Assembly (NCBI GenBank): GCA_004369045.1
Contig: ML213505.1
Coordinates: 1,485,849-1,549,848 of the forward strand
Origin: Heliocybe sulcata
Taxonomy: Eukaryota; Basidiomycota; Agaricomycetes; Gloeophyllales; Gloeophyllaceae
Length of the DNA: 64,000 nucleotides
Reading direction: 5' to 3'
Positions 47,383-58,105 of this stretch are shown one piece after another. The translations under genes were made by a program, and so were the position numbers. Position 1 is the stretch's first letter; each line of letters opens with the position of its first letter. The notes under the pieces were generated by a model. That model did not search any database. It saw only the letters and a program-made list of their open reading frames with translations, and had not been told where the DNA came from.

Positions 47383-48477
47383 TCAGAAAGCTTGGATCAG
47401 CAGGACGTTCAACCCCATCTTCTTTATCCAATCCCGCGGCACCCGTTTCTCCTTGTGCCGCAGCTCGAGCATGAGGGAGCGTCTGTTCGGGTGCATGACC
47501 CGCTTCAGCGCGGCTTGGCCTTCCTCCCGCAGGTCCATGTAGTCCCTGACGTTGAGGAAGACAGTGGACTTGATGAAGGCCTTGGCAGCCCGGAGAGAGC
47601 GTGGAAGGTCGGGGAGAGTCCAGAAAGAGGAAGAGGCGGACGTAGCAGCCGAGCTAGAGTAAAGACCGAGCTCGATGATTAGTGCTTGCATCAGTATAAG
47701 TTTGTCGCAAGAATTCGGATTGGTGAAGAAGCTACAGCGAAGGATCAGCGTCATGAAATATGCCGTATACTGAGACAACACATACCGATTGATATACTTC
47801 CGAGCTTCATCGTAGGCAGCAACGAGAGAGCTATCATCACCCTTCTCAGAGATGTCATCCACAATACCCCGCTCTCCGAGTCCCACCGGTTCATTCTCTT
47901 TAGCCTTCACAGGCGCCTGCTTGGGCGCAGTAGGCTTCTTGGCCTTCTTGGTCTTCTTCTTCGTGGGCTTGACCTCATTGACAACGGGCGACAAAGGAGC
48001 AGCTGCTTCAGACTCGGAACTGGTAGGAGTGGCCGAGCCGGTCTTGCGCTTCCTGCGCCGCCTCCGCTGAGCCTGGGAGGGCGAGCCAGGCGTGCTGGGA
48101 GTCTTCGAAGCGGCCTGCCTGGGCTTGGCCTGGGCAGGGCGCACGACGCGAGCGTGGCCTTGAGAGACGATATCGGACCCGATCTCGCTGAATGAAAGGC
48201 CTGAGAGAGCGAGCGAGAGTTCCTGCTCCGAATCGCTGGCGGAGAGGGCCGGCGACTGGACGCCGCTCTCAGACGAGATGTAGGACCAGTTGGCCTCGGA
48301 GTTGGGTGACCGCGGGGTCCCCGTAGCTTGGGATGCGACCGAGCGTGCCGGGCTCCATACTATCTCGTCGGATGTCGCGTCGTCGATGACAGAAGGCGGA
48401 GCAGAGACGACGTCGAAGGAGGAGAGGGAGGCGTCAGACACGCCCGTATCGACGCGAGTGAGTCGAGGAGCAGCCAT
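47383..48477 (-). CDS. Conserved basic protein of unknown function
   Basis: Two exons (48477-47786 and 47731-47383) give 346 residues. The first half is disordered and Ser-rich, then come two strongly basic patches that look like nuclear localisation signals (QRRRRRKRK and KKKTKKAKK) and an acidic linker. The last ~130 residues look folded and helical: AAYDEARKYINRFF, CDKLILMQALIIELGLY, LPRSLRAAKAFIKSTVFLNV, DYMDLREEGQAALKRVMHP and RDWIKKMGLNVLLIQAF. I recognise no named domain. The pattern suggests a small nuclear protein with a C-terminal interaction module, which is inference. It is on the same strand as, and 590 bp from, the Fmp25-like gene. Confidence 0.75.
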   Translation of the reverse strand: MAAPRLTRVDTGVSDASLSSFDVVSAPPSVIDDATSDEIVWSPARSVASQATGTPRSPNSEANWSYISSESGVQSPALSASDSEQELSLALSGLSFSEIGSDIVSQGHARVVRPAQAKPRQAASKTPSTPGSPSQAQRRRRRKRKTGSATPTSSESEAAAPLSPVVNEVKPTKKKTKKAKKPTAPKQAPVKAKENEPVGLGERGIVDDISEKGDDSSLVAAYDEARKYINRYVLSQYTAYFMTLILRCSFFTNPNSCDKLILMQALIIELGLYSSSAATSASSSFWTLPDLPRSLRAAKAFIKSTVFLNVRDYMDLREEGQAALKRVMHPNRRSLMLELRHKEKRVPRDWIKKMGLNVLLIQAF

Positions 48478-49066
48478 GGTGTAACGATTAGTGGGCGTAG
48501 CGAAAAGAACGAATGTCCGTGTCTGCTCAATCGTGCCGTATATCAGCCCACGGCTTTACCAGAATACATGATCATCGCCACTCACAAACGTCAAAGATCA
48601 GCGAAAGCTGTATTAGATGTGTCGCAGACAGCGAGAGGTTCGACCACTTGGCAGAGTAAGACCGCTGCACCGCACAGACTGCACTTGGATCGATATGGCG
48701 AGGTGGAGGTCGACGGGACTAGCAGCCCTCGAGACCGTCGCTGACGAACCCGAGGCGGCGTCAAGATAGAGGTGGGGATATTAAGTACGAGGCAGCCTCA
48801 TGCCCCGGCAGCAAGTGAGAGAAACTGGCAAGCCCTGCCCGCAGTAAGGGCTGTCCTATTAGTACTCGGGCGGCGTCGCCAAGCCGGCTGCACTCGGCGG
48901 TAAATCCGGACTTGAAGACGTTATTTCTGGGCACCCGTGTCCTTTCAGGTATCTGCATCTACACAAGAGCGGGGATGATACTATTCATCGATGCGATAGA
49001 AAATTAAGGATACAGACTCGACCCTGGACGCGCATCAAACCTAGAAACCGACTCCCTGAAGGCGCA
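48478..49066. other. Intergenic, no gene recognised
   Basis: Tandem minus-strand genes flank this stretch. Frames are short and unconvincing. Nothing structured was seen. Confidence 0.45.
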
Positions 49067-51240
49067 TCAAGAGACCCTCCAATAGACCACACTATTCCCC
49101 CACCCCGCAACCGCCATCTGCTCGACCTCCACGCCTCTCTTCCACACCTTTCCCTCCAAATCCCTCACTTCCCGTGCCTTGGCCTTGGCCAGAATAAACC
49201 TGCTCCCGTCCGGCCTCGTCAATCGAGTCGGCGTTGCAAGGCTCGAGCGCTTGCCATTCCCCAGCTGCCAATCGTAGTTTGCGCCCCACAAGAGCAGGTC
49301 GCGCCCACTGCCGCCCGGTCCATTCTGAGTGTCAAGTGCGAGGACGATGTGGCCGGCAGGGGAGGGCGAGATAGAGATTGCGTGGGGAACAATCGGCTGC
49401 AAGTTCTGGGTCTGTTCGCTGACTATCCACAATTGCTTATATTAGAGGATGCCTGAGAGAAACATGGACTGAGCTTACATTCGATAAGTCCGCTGACGTT
49501 CTTCGCCCGCGCGGGCTCGTTCTGTGCGCTCCGGTACAGAGCATTACCGATTCCGCCCCACTGCCCGTTCCCGCAGGTCAGCACATCAACGGTCTGCATA
49601 GACGACCCGTCCGTGCGCTCAACAGTGAATACAGTCAAGTCGCCACCTTCCAGCCATTATTCAGTCTCGCCTGCACCCACGCAAACGCAAGCACTACTGA
49701 CTCACCTGCAGTAATCCCGATACACTTGCTCTGGACATCCTTGGGTACCGACCGCCATAAGATGACCTCTGTCGGCTTCGTAATCGCCTCTAGAGTCACA
49801 TCTTTGCCCAACCCAATTTGGCTAAAGAACAGCAAAATATTGAGCGATGAGCATTTAACAATGAATCAGGCTCGCCGTATTCCGGAAAGCGACTAGGATA
49901 ACAAAGCACTTACCCGTATTCATTTGCACCCCATCCCAGAACCCGCCCATTCGTTGTCTTAACAAAGCTGCTCCGCTTCCCAGCGGCGACTTGGTCTATG
50001 GCAATCCCTTTCAGGGAAGGGACCTCAAACAGCTTATCGCACCAACGTATCTGCTGGTCGTCTATGTTATGCAGACTGGGTGACTCCGCGCTGACGGATG
50101 TAGGCCTGCTGAGGGGAGTAGCTTTTGCGTACGGGTCTTGTAGGGCTTTTGGGATCAATTCGACTGAGACAGGCGAAGAATTGGAGGGAGATGGAATGTC
50201 GAAGGTGCGCAAGCCAAGCTGGCCGTGTGAGTTGGCATTCTTGGTGATAGGATGCGTGAAAACGCGACCTGAGGAAGTGAGGGCCAGGAGGTGGTCGCTG
50301 CCAGCAGAAATTGAGACGAATCTGTTCATGCACTCAATACGACATCGCCGTAGAGTAGAAGGAAAATATACGTCACCTTTCTCTCCAGGGTAAACTCTCA
50401 TTTGCGGTGATTTCAGCATAGTTGCCGCCCTCCTGTTGTGCGCCAAGTAATGACCACCAGGAAGAGCTCGTAGACGGCTGAGCCTTGCTCAGAGAGTCTT
50501 GAGCTGCAGCGTGGGACGGAAGAACGTATACGTGCCCAGATGCAGACAGAGCAAAGACTCGAGAGTCTGTCAGCTGGAGCTGTACGATGTCCTGGAGCAC
50601 CGAGCGCATACATCAGTCTGGTTAACATATAACACTCATGTAATTCCGATATTCGTACCTTTCCTTGCAGAGTCTGTTTCGGTGCCCATTCCTGTCCCTT
50701 GAGATCGGAAGGACCTGCTCCGAAGAATCCATCACCCCACTGATAGACGTTCCCCCGAGCGTCTATGCATGCGGCGTGGCCTTCGTGAAGAGCAAGGTCT
50801 CGGAGGGCGATGTTCTGCAGCCACTTGACCGGGCTTGGGAGACGGAAGGAATCCACCTTGGCGTCCTCTGGGGAAATTGTATTGGATCTTTATAGCTCAA
50901 TGAATGGTACACGTGAGATGCGACATACGACTTACTTGTTCGAGCCCCATACAAACGAATTCAATGTGCCGTCCGCACTGACGTTGGGAACCGAGATTTC
51001 TCTAAGCTTCCGGTCCTCTGCCGCAGTCGTTACTGTTGAGTCGAATACTGCGGCTGAGTCGGCGAATACAGTGTTCTGGCCGATATACACCACAGTGCCT
51101 GTGGCAAGAGCGAACGAGGTTCCAAGGAGGACCGCTTTGGATGAAGGACGTGTTGGCCGAGGAATAGCAGGAGTACTATACAGTCTGCAGGTACGAGGTA
51201 CCTTCACAGACCGCGTCGCGTTTCGATACATAGTTTGCAA
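49067..51240 (-). CDS. FMP25: Fmp25-like mitochondrial RCC1-repeat protein
   Basis: Seven exons (51240-50936, 50887-50659, 50591-50377, 50321-49914, 49821-49706, 49646-49479 and 49422-49067) give 598 residues (595 if the second Met is used). The N-terminus is basic and lacks acidic residues (MYRNATRSVKVPRTCRLYS), fitting a mitochondrial presequence, followed by a hydrophobic segment (VLLGTSFALATGTVVYIG). The rest has RCC1-type blades: FVWGSNK, ACIDARGNVYQWGDGFFG, SISAGSDHLLALTSSGRVF, VAAGKRSSFVKTTNGRVLGWGANEYGQIGLG, VLTCGNGQWGGIGNAL and DLLLWGANYDWQLGNGKRS. In yeast, Fmp25 is a mitochondrial membrane protein linked to complex III assembly, so that role is inferred. The last intron's acceptor (GGATAG) was chosen because nearer AGs break the frame. 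Confidence 0.88.
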
Positions 51241-51558
51241 GTGCGATCCTTGGACAAGCAGCGAAGCCTAGGTCGAGAATTAAGCAATTAAGGATTTCTA
51301 ATCCGGACGTCGAAGTTACTTTTCGTTGAAGGAGTAAAGAGCCCTTGTTAAGAGCCTCGTATCGTTAAGTAGGCTGAAGGCGCAGCTTCGCCAATGTCAC
51401 CGTGAACGGTGCGAAAGACGAGAACGAGACACGCTCGGATGTAAACTTGCTTAGGATCTCGATCTCGCGTGCTTGCAAAGTCCGAAATATGACGCGCCCA
51501 CGGAGGCGCGTCTTGCAGGACTAGTACTTCGTCTACTTCACTATTAGCAGTCTGCGAA
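51241..51558. promoter_or_regulatory. Divergent promoter, FMP25 and MGSG gene
   Basis: These 318 bp separate divergent start codons at 51240 and 51559. No TATA box stands out and no gene lies between. Confidence 0.5.
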
Positions 51559-52291
51559 ATGGGCTCTGGTGCATCCAAAACCGCTCGAAGGTTTCCGGTT
51601 GCGAAAGAGAAGCCAACATGGGCAGGAGCTAGGAGCCCTTCTGCCGGCGAACAACCTCAGCCGCAACCCCGCGATCGCAGTCAAAATATGAGCAAGACGC
51701 TTGCAAGCGAAACGAAGGACGAAGGTACGTCCTATACAGAAAGTTGCAATATATTCTTTATCATATTACCCCTTCCCAGAGATAACACGGGACGCAATTG
51801 ACCCTCAATTCATGGCCAACCTGAGCCGACTGGGTGCGGTCAAGGTAGACCACCACATGCAAACCATTCGAACGGTGCGTGCCGTCCTTCATACTCCATC
51901 CCGCTCCCGCTCACCAGTTCCCCAGGCAGACACCATCAACCGCGGTTTCCTTTCCAAACAGCAGTCCGAAGCTGAAGCCGCCTCCTCCCAGCGCGTCCGG
52001 AACCATCTCCTCGCACCTGCACTCAGCGACCTCCTAGACCAGCGCAAACATATCACGTCACCCCAGGAGCTGCAGTCGCTCGCTGACGAATATGGTGTCG
52101 ATGTTGACAAACTGGAACGGCTGGCGCGGTACGTGAATAGCCCGAGCGTCGACGAGAGGACCAGAAGTACAATTCTCAAAGGGGATGAACAGCACACAAC
52201 AGTCAAGGCAAGTGATCTTCTCAACTCATCTTACGCATGCTCACTTTTTCTTTAGGCCACTTGGATCGAGCCCACCACCTCCCGAACGTAG
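51559..52291 (+). CDS. Small protein with N-myristoylation-like start, unassigned
   Basis: Three exons (51559-51724, 51780-52207 and 52256-52291) give 209 residues. The start MGSGASK fits N-myristoylation, suggesting membrane attachment. The second exon carries a conserved-looking core: TRDAIDPQFMANLSRLGAV, INRGFLSKQQSEAEA, LLAPALSDLLDQRKHI and LQSLADEYGVDVDKLERLAR. The last intron is best read with a GC donor (CAAG|GCAAGT), giving the end VKATWIEPTTSRT. A GT donor four bases downstream would give a different tail, so the 3' end is less certain. The length and core recall small mitochondrial or vacuolar adaptor proteins, but I recognise no named family. The gene is divergent from FMP25. Confidence 0.65.
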
Positions 52292-52868
52292 TCGGAAAGC
52301 GGCATGCAGCATAACCCGTCATATTAGTGTCAAAGTACTCACCACTCAGTCTCATACCGCAGCATAGCCCACGTGCCCCAGTCTTGAGAGGTAAATCAAT
52401 CCCATATTGTTCCCTAATACAATATTGAACCCAATGTCCCTAGCCTACTTCGTATGCATTTACAAGCGGTCCACCAGTCGGACGGCAGATCTATAAATCA
52501 AGGAAAGACAGAACATGCACGTCACATACACACCCGGCCTTCCCGTTCATTCGTACTTGTACAATTGTCTCGACTGGAGCGAGTGGGATAGGAAACAGAA
52601 GAGCCAGGAAAGAGTGGGAGAAAAAAGAAGTTGTAGCAAGCCAGTCCGCGAGGGAAGACTCTGCTCTTTTGCGCACGACCAGGATGAGGTTGGTTGGGGT
52701 ATAGAATTGGACGAAACGAGTTCGACTGTACAGCCAACGACAAACCCAATATCAGATATTCAAGCGAGACGGATGGGGAGCCTATGCACAGGGTTATTGT
52801 CATTCTTGATAAGATCGTTCCGCGTATAAAATGTCTGTAGTCGTGACGTTCGTGGCGGCGGTCGTCAG
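52292..52868. other. Convergent intergenic region
   Basis: The MGSG gene and the Puf gene end towards each other. Only short overlapping frames are present and no element was recognised. Confidence 0.45.
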
Positions 52869-55800
52869 CTAGGCATGGTACGCGCCCATGCCCGCGGGGT
52901 TCTGTTGATACATTTGGTACATGTAAGACTGGTATAGCTGGGGAGACATAGACTGCGGCGGCATCCCGTTGTAGCCAGGTTGGGCCATGCCCAGCATATT
53001 ACCCGCCTGCGACAGGCTGGGGGATTGCGCGCCATACGGCACACTAGAGACCGGAGTGGGCGGCATGCCCGCGCCGTTGCGACGCGAGGCGTTCCTGGGG
53101 CTGCTGATGTCGGGCGAACGCATGGCGAAGGGGTTGAAGGGATCAGAAGTGGGCGAGAAGGCGGAGGAAGGCTGGGATTGACGTCCGCGACCACCGCCCT
53201 GCTGGTTATAGCCGGGGTCGATCTGCAGCTGAGGAGGGCCCGACTGCGGGTTCTGGCCTCCCATCTGCAGCGCAGCCATCATGGACGCCAACCCTTGGTC
53301 ACTGGAAGGATACCCTGACGGCAGACCAGGCATAGAGAAGTTGTTCTGCGGCGTGATCTTCTTGTTTGACGGTGGCAAGTTGTTGTACGTCGGCTGGAAG
53401 TTGGGAATGGGCAACCCTACTTCCTCGATCAACCGCCGGTAAGCCTGGGTAGCGATGACCTTCAACTCCAGTAGCACCCGCTTGGTGGCCTCGATATACT
53501 TAGGTCTGTCCGCCTGGTCTATGAACGGACTAGTGAGGACCTTATGAACGACAGCGACTCCGTTGACCTGGTCACCCAATACATCCGTGAGGACATGGTC
53601 ATTGGGCGAGCAGAAGAGAGCCTCGACAATCTGGCGAGAGGCGTTCGGCTCGGCCTTCTGATTGATGATGCGCAGCACCGTGAGGGAAGCCAACTTATGC
53701 GTGCACAAATGAGACAGGTGAGGAGTGAACCGAGGCGCCAAGAGATTGTAACGCGATGGGAAGCCAGAAGTGTCAAGCAACCAAGTAAGCAGCAATGCTC
53801 CGTTGGGGTTAGTCGCCAAAGGAATGGAGTTCAAAACGATCGCAGTTCCAATGCGGCGCTGCTGGCTCAAACTAACATGGGAACTTTCAAGGCAAGCTCG
53901 CATACTGCGAGCACCGAAGCGCCCCTGGGCGACCTCCCACAAACGGTCCACCATTCCATCGAAAATGAAGTCGTTTGCCGGAGGACCGAAGCGAAGGCAG
54001 CACCTATGATATTAGTTAGTGATACCGTTTCGCAAACAATAAGAGCGCAGCACGTACTGAACGACATAGTTGCCGAATTGATCAAGCAGCAGCGGCGGGC
54101 CATAGGGGCGCAGGTTCTGGCAGATGAGGTTGACCTCTTCCGGAGTCTGGACACATTCTATGATTTTCTGGGCCGCCCAAGTACCGTTCTTGTGGATACC
54201 AATCATCGCAAGGTGGGGAGCAATGCGCTCCAGCATGGCCATCCTGGGACTCGCGGAACATTTCTCGAACAACTTCTGCACGACCTGAAATGGAATCGAG
54301 ATAAGCAAACGTCCGGAAGGTCACTAAGGTAAATACATACAGTATTGCCCAACCAGTCAGATGCAAGGTCGACAATTTCGCCATCCAAGAAGTCTGCCGC
54401 CACCTGGTCGATCTCTTCAACGCTGATGGTGTTCGAATCCATCCTCTTGCGCAACTCCCGAAGCTTAGAGGCATCCCAGCGGCGATGCTGAGGCCTCTCG
54501 GACACGAGAGGAATGGTGGTGTAGTACATCGTCGGAGGACGGAATTCTATTCAGAATCTTAGTAGAAGATCCAGGTAGAAGATTAGTCCACTCACCAGCA
54601 AGGGCCTGGATATCAGCCTCAGCGTCAGCAGCTCCGCCGCTCAACTCTCTCATAACCATTTGCTGCTCGGTAACAGAAGGCGACCAATTGGCAGGCTTGG
54701 GTATTCCGTCATTGGCATACGTAGCATTGTGCGCTCCGGCACTGATCATGCTCAAAAGCAAATTTGACCGGTAGTTCTCCAACGAACCACTCAGCACCTG
54801 CTGATCGGCGGGGATCGTAGAAGCACCCTTCACACCACGCAGGGCGTGAATTGTAGCACCGACGCTCATGTCCCCGACGCCCTGCACATTCAAGCCCACA
54901 GATTCGTCCTGACCACTGGGGTCTTGGCCATTCTTAACGGGCACCTTGGCGAAACCGATGCGAATCGCTCCGACGTCGCTGCCCAGGACATCACGACCAT
55001 TCAGGGCCTTCCTCGCTCTGACAGCGTCATCGAGGCGCTCGAAGTTGACTAAGCAGAGTCACTATAAGTAATGACCCGTAGGAAACCCATGAGAGTTGCA
55101 CTCACTAAAGCCGCAGTTTTTGTGGGTCAACACCCGCGCCGACTCGATAGGCCCAAATGGACTGAAGACGCTGAGGATCGTCGCAGGAGTGGTGGTCGAA
55201 GGGATCGAACCGATCCAAAGAGCTCTAGTAGGTGTTGACTGCAACTGTGCGTCCATACCGGCCAAACCAGCATTGGCATTGTTGTTCTTGTTTGCCGAGG
55301 AACCGGGAGGCGTCGCGGAGGCGTTGCTGACATTAGTGCCCTTGGCAGGCGCGACAGGAGCACTGTCCGCCTTTCCAAAGCCGATGCGTACGGTCTGCCC
55401 GTTCGGCATGCCGATATTGCCGCCCAGTCGGTTAAGCACGTCTTCCTTGGCCCTGATAGCATCGCCCATGTCGACAAAATTGACGAAACCACATTCCTGG
55501 TGAAGTTTAGTACGACGACAAACCATCACATCGTGTCACATACCTTCTCGGGCAGCAACCTCAAACTCTCAATCGCACCATAAGGCGCGAAAACATGAAT
55601 AAGCTGCTCTGCAGTGACCGAGCTATCCAAATTTCCAATCCACAACGAGCGGGTGGGGGTCTGGATCTGGGTAGAGGAATTCTCCGATTTGGGTGACACC
55701 GCGCGACCTTGGTTCCCGGGAGCGAGCAGATAAGGGGAGCCACGACTTCCAGAGACATCCCCGTTCGGAAAGTGGACCGTCGGCGAGGCACCTGAGCGAG

Positions 55801-57029
55801 GGGTACCCACCTTGTCAGTCTTAAGAATACCCGCAGGGACACCGTAGAGGCTTGTGTTCTGGTTGAGAGCCTCATTGGCATAAGGAGATTGCTGTGCATC
55901 GGCGATGGTGGCACGTCGCTGGAGAGAGCGTACCGGGTCATCGAGCACGCCCACCGAAGTCGCTCGGGGTCTGGCGGACAAGCCAGAGCTGAGCAGGTGG
56001 TCGGACTGCTTGAAGCCTCTGGCGACCATCTGAGACGGGAAGTAGTCCCCGCTGGGATCCACATACGAATCCGCCCGTTGACGGGTGTAGGGCTCATATT
56101 CGTCCATGAGCTCCTCCTCCTCTTCAGCATTGGGAGTGGCCAACAGGGAACCCCCGAGAGATCCCCTCATACGATAAGGGTTTGATACAGTACTAGCGCG
56201 GTGGCGCGATGGGGCGCCAAGATTGCCAGTGATGGCCGCCTGTGCTTGATTGCGCAACTCCGAGAGAGTGGCTGCCTGAGGGCGTCCATCGTCTAATCCA
56301 AGGTAATCCAGCGTGTGCACATCGAATTCATCGGCACCAGAATCCATGGAGCCGACGGAGCGAAGCTCGTCCAGGACGGGAAAGCCACCGCCACCGCCGT
56401 TGTTCCACAGCGCCGAAGAGCCGTAGATGGATGTGCCGAACGCGTTGGAGAGACCATTGGATGGCAACGTGAGGGATCCTGACCTAAGGCGACTGTTGCG
56501 CTCGCCCAACGCAGAGGCTGGAACGGCTGAGGCGACAGATGCTGCATGTCGTAGATTAGGTCGCACCGGCGAGCCATTACCGAGAGAGTCGAGATGCTGT
56601 TCAGCGAACGACTCGGTAGAAGGCGCATTACTGCCAAGGGAGTTGGAAGCAGCAGCAAAATGCTGGGCGGCCAGGGAGACATTGGAAGGCAGGGTTCCTG
56701 CCCTCGCCCTCCTGAATCCCGATGGATAATTAGTGGGAGGCAAGGAGGAACTGTCTACAGACGAGGCCCCGAGGGAGCCGACGTCATTAGGAGGCGAACC
56801 TCCAGAAGCTAGGGCGCGCAGCGCAGGGGGTCTGTACCTCGCATTAGCACCGCCGACCGCCCCTTCTGCCTGAAGTTCCCTCGCTCTGCAGCACACCCGT
56901 AAAAACCTGATAGATCAACAGCGTCTCTGCCACGTACCTTTTAGCGAACGCAGCTGAAGGAGCAGGGGGAGGGGTCTTCCCAGAAGAAGCCCTGGGAAAG
57001 GAGCTGCTGTCCGGTGCGAGAGAGGACAT
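52869..57029 (-). CDS. RRM-Puf (Pumilio) RNA-binding protein, Jsn1/Puf2-like
   Basis: Seven exons (57029-56938, 56885-55544, 55496-55106, 55048-54596, 54546-54341, 54284-54058 and 54003-52869) give 1281 residues. After ~440 disordered residues come two RRM domains (TRSLWIGNLDSSVTAEQLIHVF..., CGFVNFVDMGDAIRAKEDVL; then TRALWIGSIPSTTTPATILSVF..., CGFINFERLDDAVRARKALN) and an atypical Pumilio region of about six repeats: DWLGNTVVQKLFEKCS, IGIHKNGTWAAQKIIECV, DQFGNYVVQCCLRFG, GRFGARSMRACLESS, TNPNGALLLTWLLDT and THKLASLTVLRIINQ. The tail is rich in Gln, Met, Pro and Tyr. This RRM plus Puf layout matches the yeast Jsn1/Puf1-Puf2 branch, which binds mRNAs for membrane and mitochondrial proteins. 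The domains look complete. The target motif cannot be read from sequence alone. Confidence 0.92.
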
Positions 57030-58105
57030 TAGGGCGTAAACGAAAATCGATTAGGTATTACGAATGTGCTGTTGCGAACGCCTGCCGTTGCCAGAGTTAG
57101 AGATGGTCGAGGGAGTGGTGGAGACGGCCCGGTGGATGCGTCCTAGAGCAGCGACCTTGTGCGGTAACTATGAGGTGGATAGGTGGGTCGTTATTAGGTG
57201 CCGTGTAACCCAGTTTTTGGAGGTAGAGAAAGAAAATTTTCCGGGCGAATATGAACAATTGTCGCCCAAACTACTAAGGTAGAGGTAGCCCCAGAAAATA
57301 GTACTACTAGAGGGAGAAGATGGTCGAGAGGAGAGACGTCTCTGCCAGGTCTACAGCATTCGGACTCCGCCCCTTATACTTTGGCGCTGGCTGCTTCGAA
57401 TTCTCAACCCCTCTTTGAACCCGCTGATTTCATACCCCCCGCTATGGCCGTGCACTTGCATTGCATTCATTCTATACTTGCACCAGCAAAGCGCTCAACT
57501 ATCCCCGAGGTTGCTCGTCCAGCTGACCTGCAGCCCGCGCGTCCTGTCTCTGGTGGGAGCGCAGACGGCCCCGGTTTGCACTCTTCTGGAGCAGCCGTAA
57601 GCAGTTTTCTGCCGAGACGACGGCAGGGCTTTCGACGTAATGATGGGCATTGAAATGGCGGAGGCCGGAGGAGAACGTTTCCATCAAGCCAGAACTGCAC
57701 AGGTCCCACCACCACGACGCTGATCACCTCGAGTCCACTATATGTACACAATCAAATTGATTTATTCGTAACAGCGTAACATACAACGACTAAATGGCAT
57801 CGACTGTACTTTCGAAAGGACCTTCTCTTCGGAATTCGCGAGGAATGAACGTACAACTAGAGGAACCTGCAGCAAGAATAATATACTACCGCTCGCAGCA
57901 AGGAGCGAGGAAACTTGCCATGTCATCGTCGCAAGAAACCGACGAGAGATACTCTGCACAAGGGAACAATAACTGATACAAATCTAGTCAGTTGGAAGAC
58001 GAAGTTCATAAGTGATTTGAACAAAGACGAGTGACGACAGAAGAATACAACGAGGAAAAGTAAGCTGACCGAGTAGGGAGGCGATGGTAAATTATACATT
58101 CTCAA
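57030..58105. other. Intergenic, no gene recognised
   Basis: About 1.1 kb between two minus-strand genes, holding the Puf promoter (CT-rich on the minus strand) and the 3' end of the Gds1/APSES gene. Frames of up to ~95 residues overlap at 57381-57750 without family character. Confidence 0.45.
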
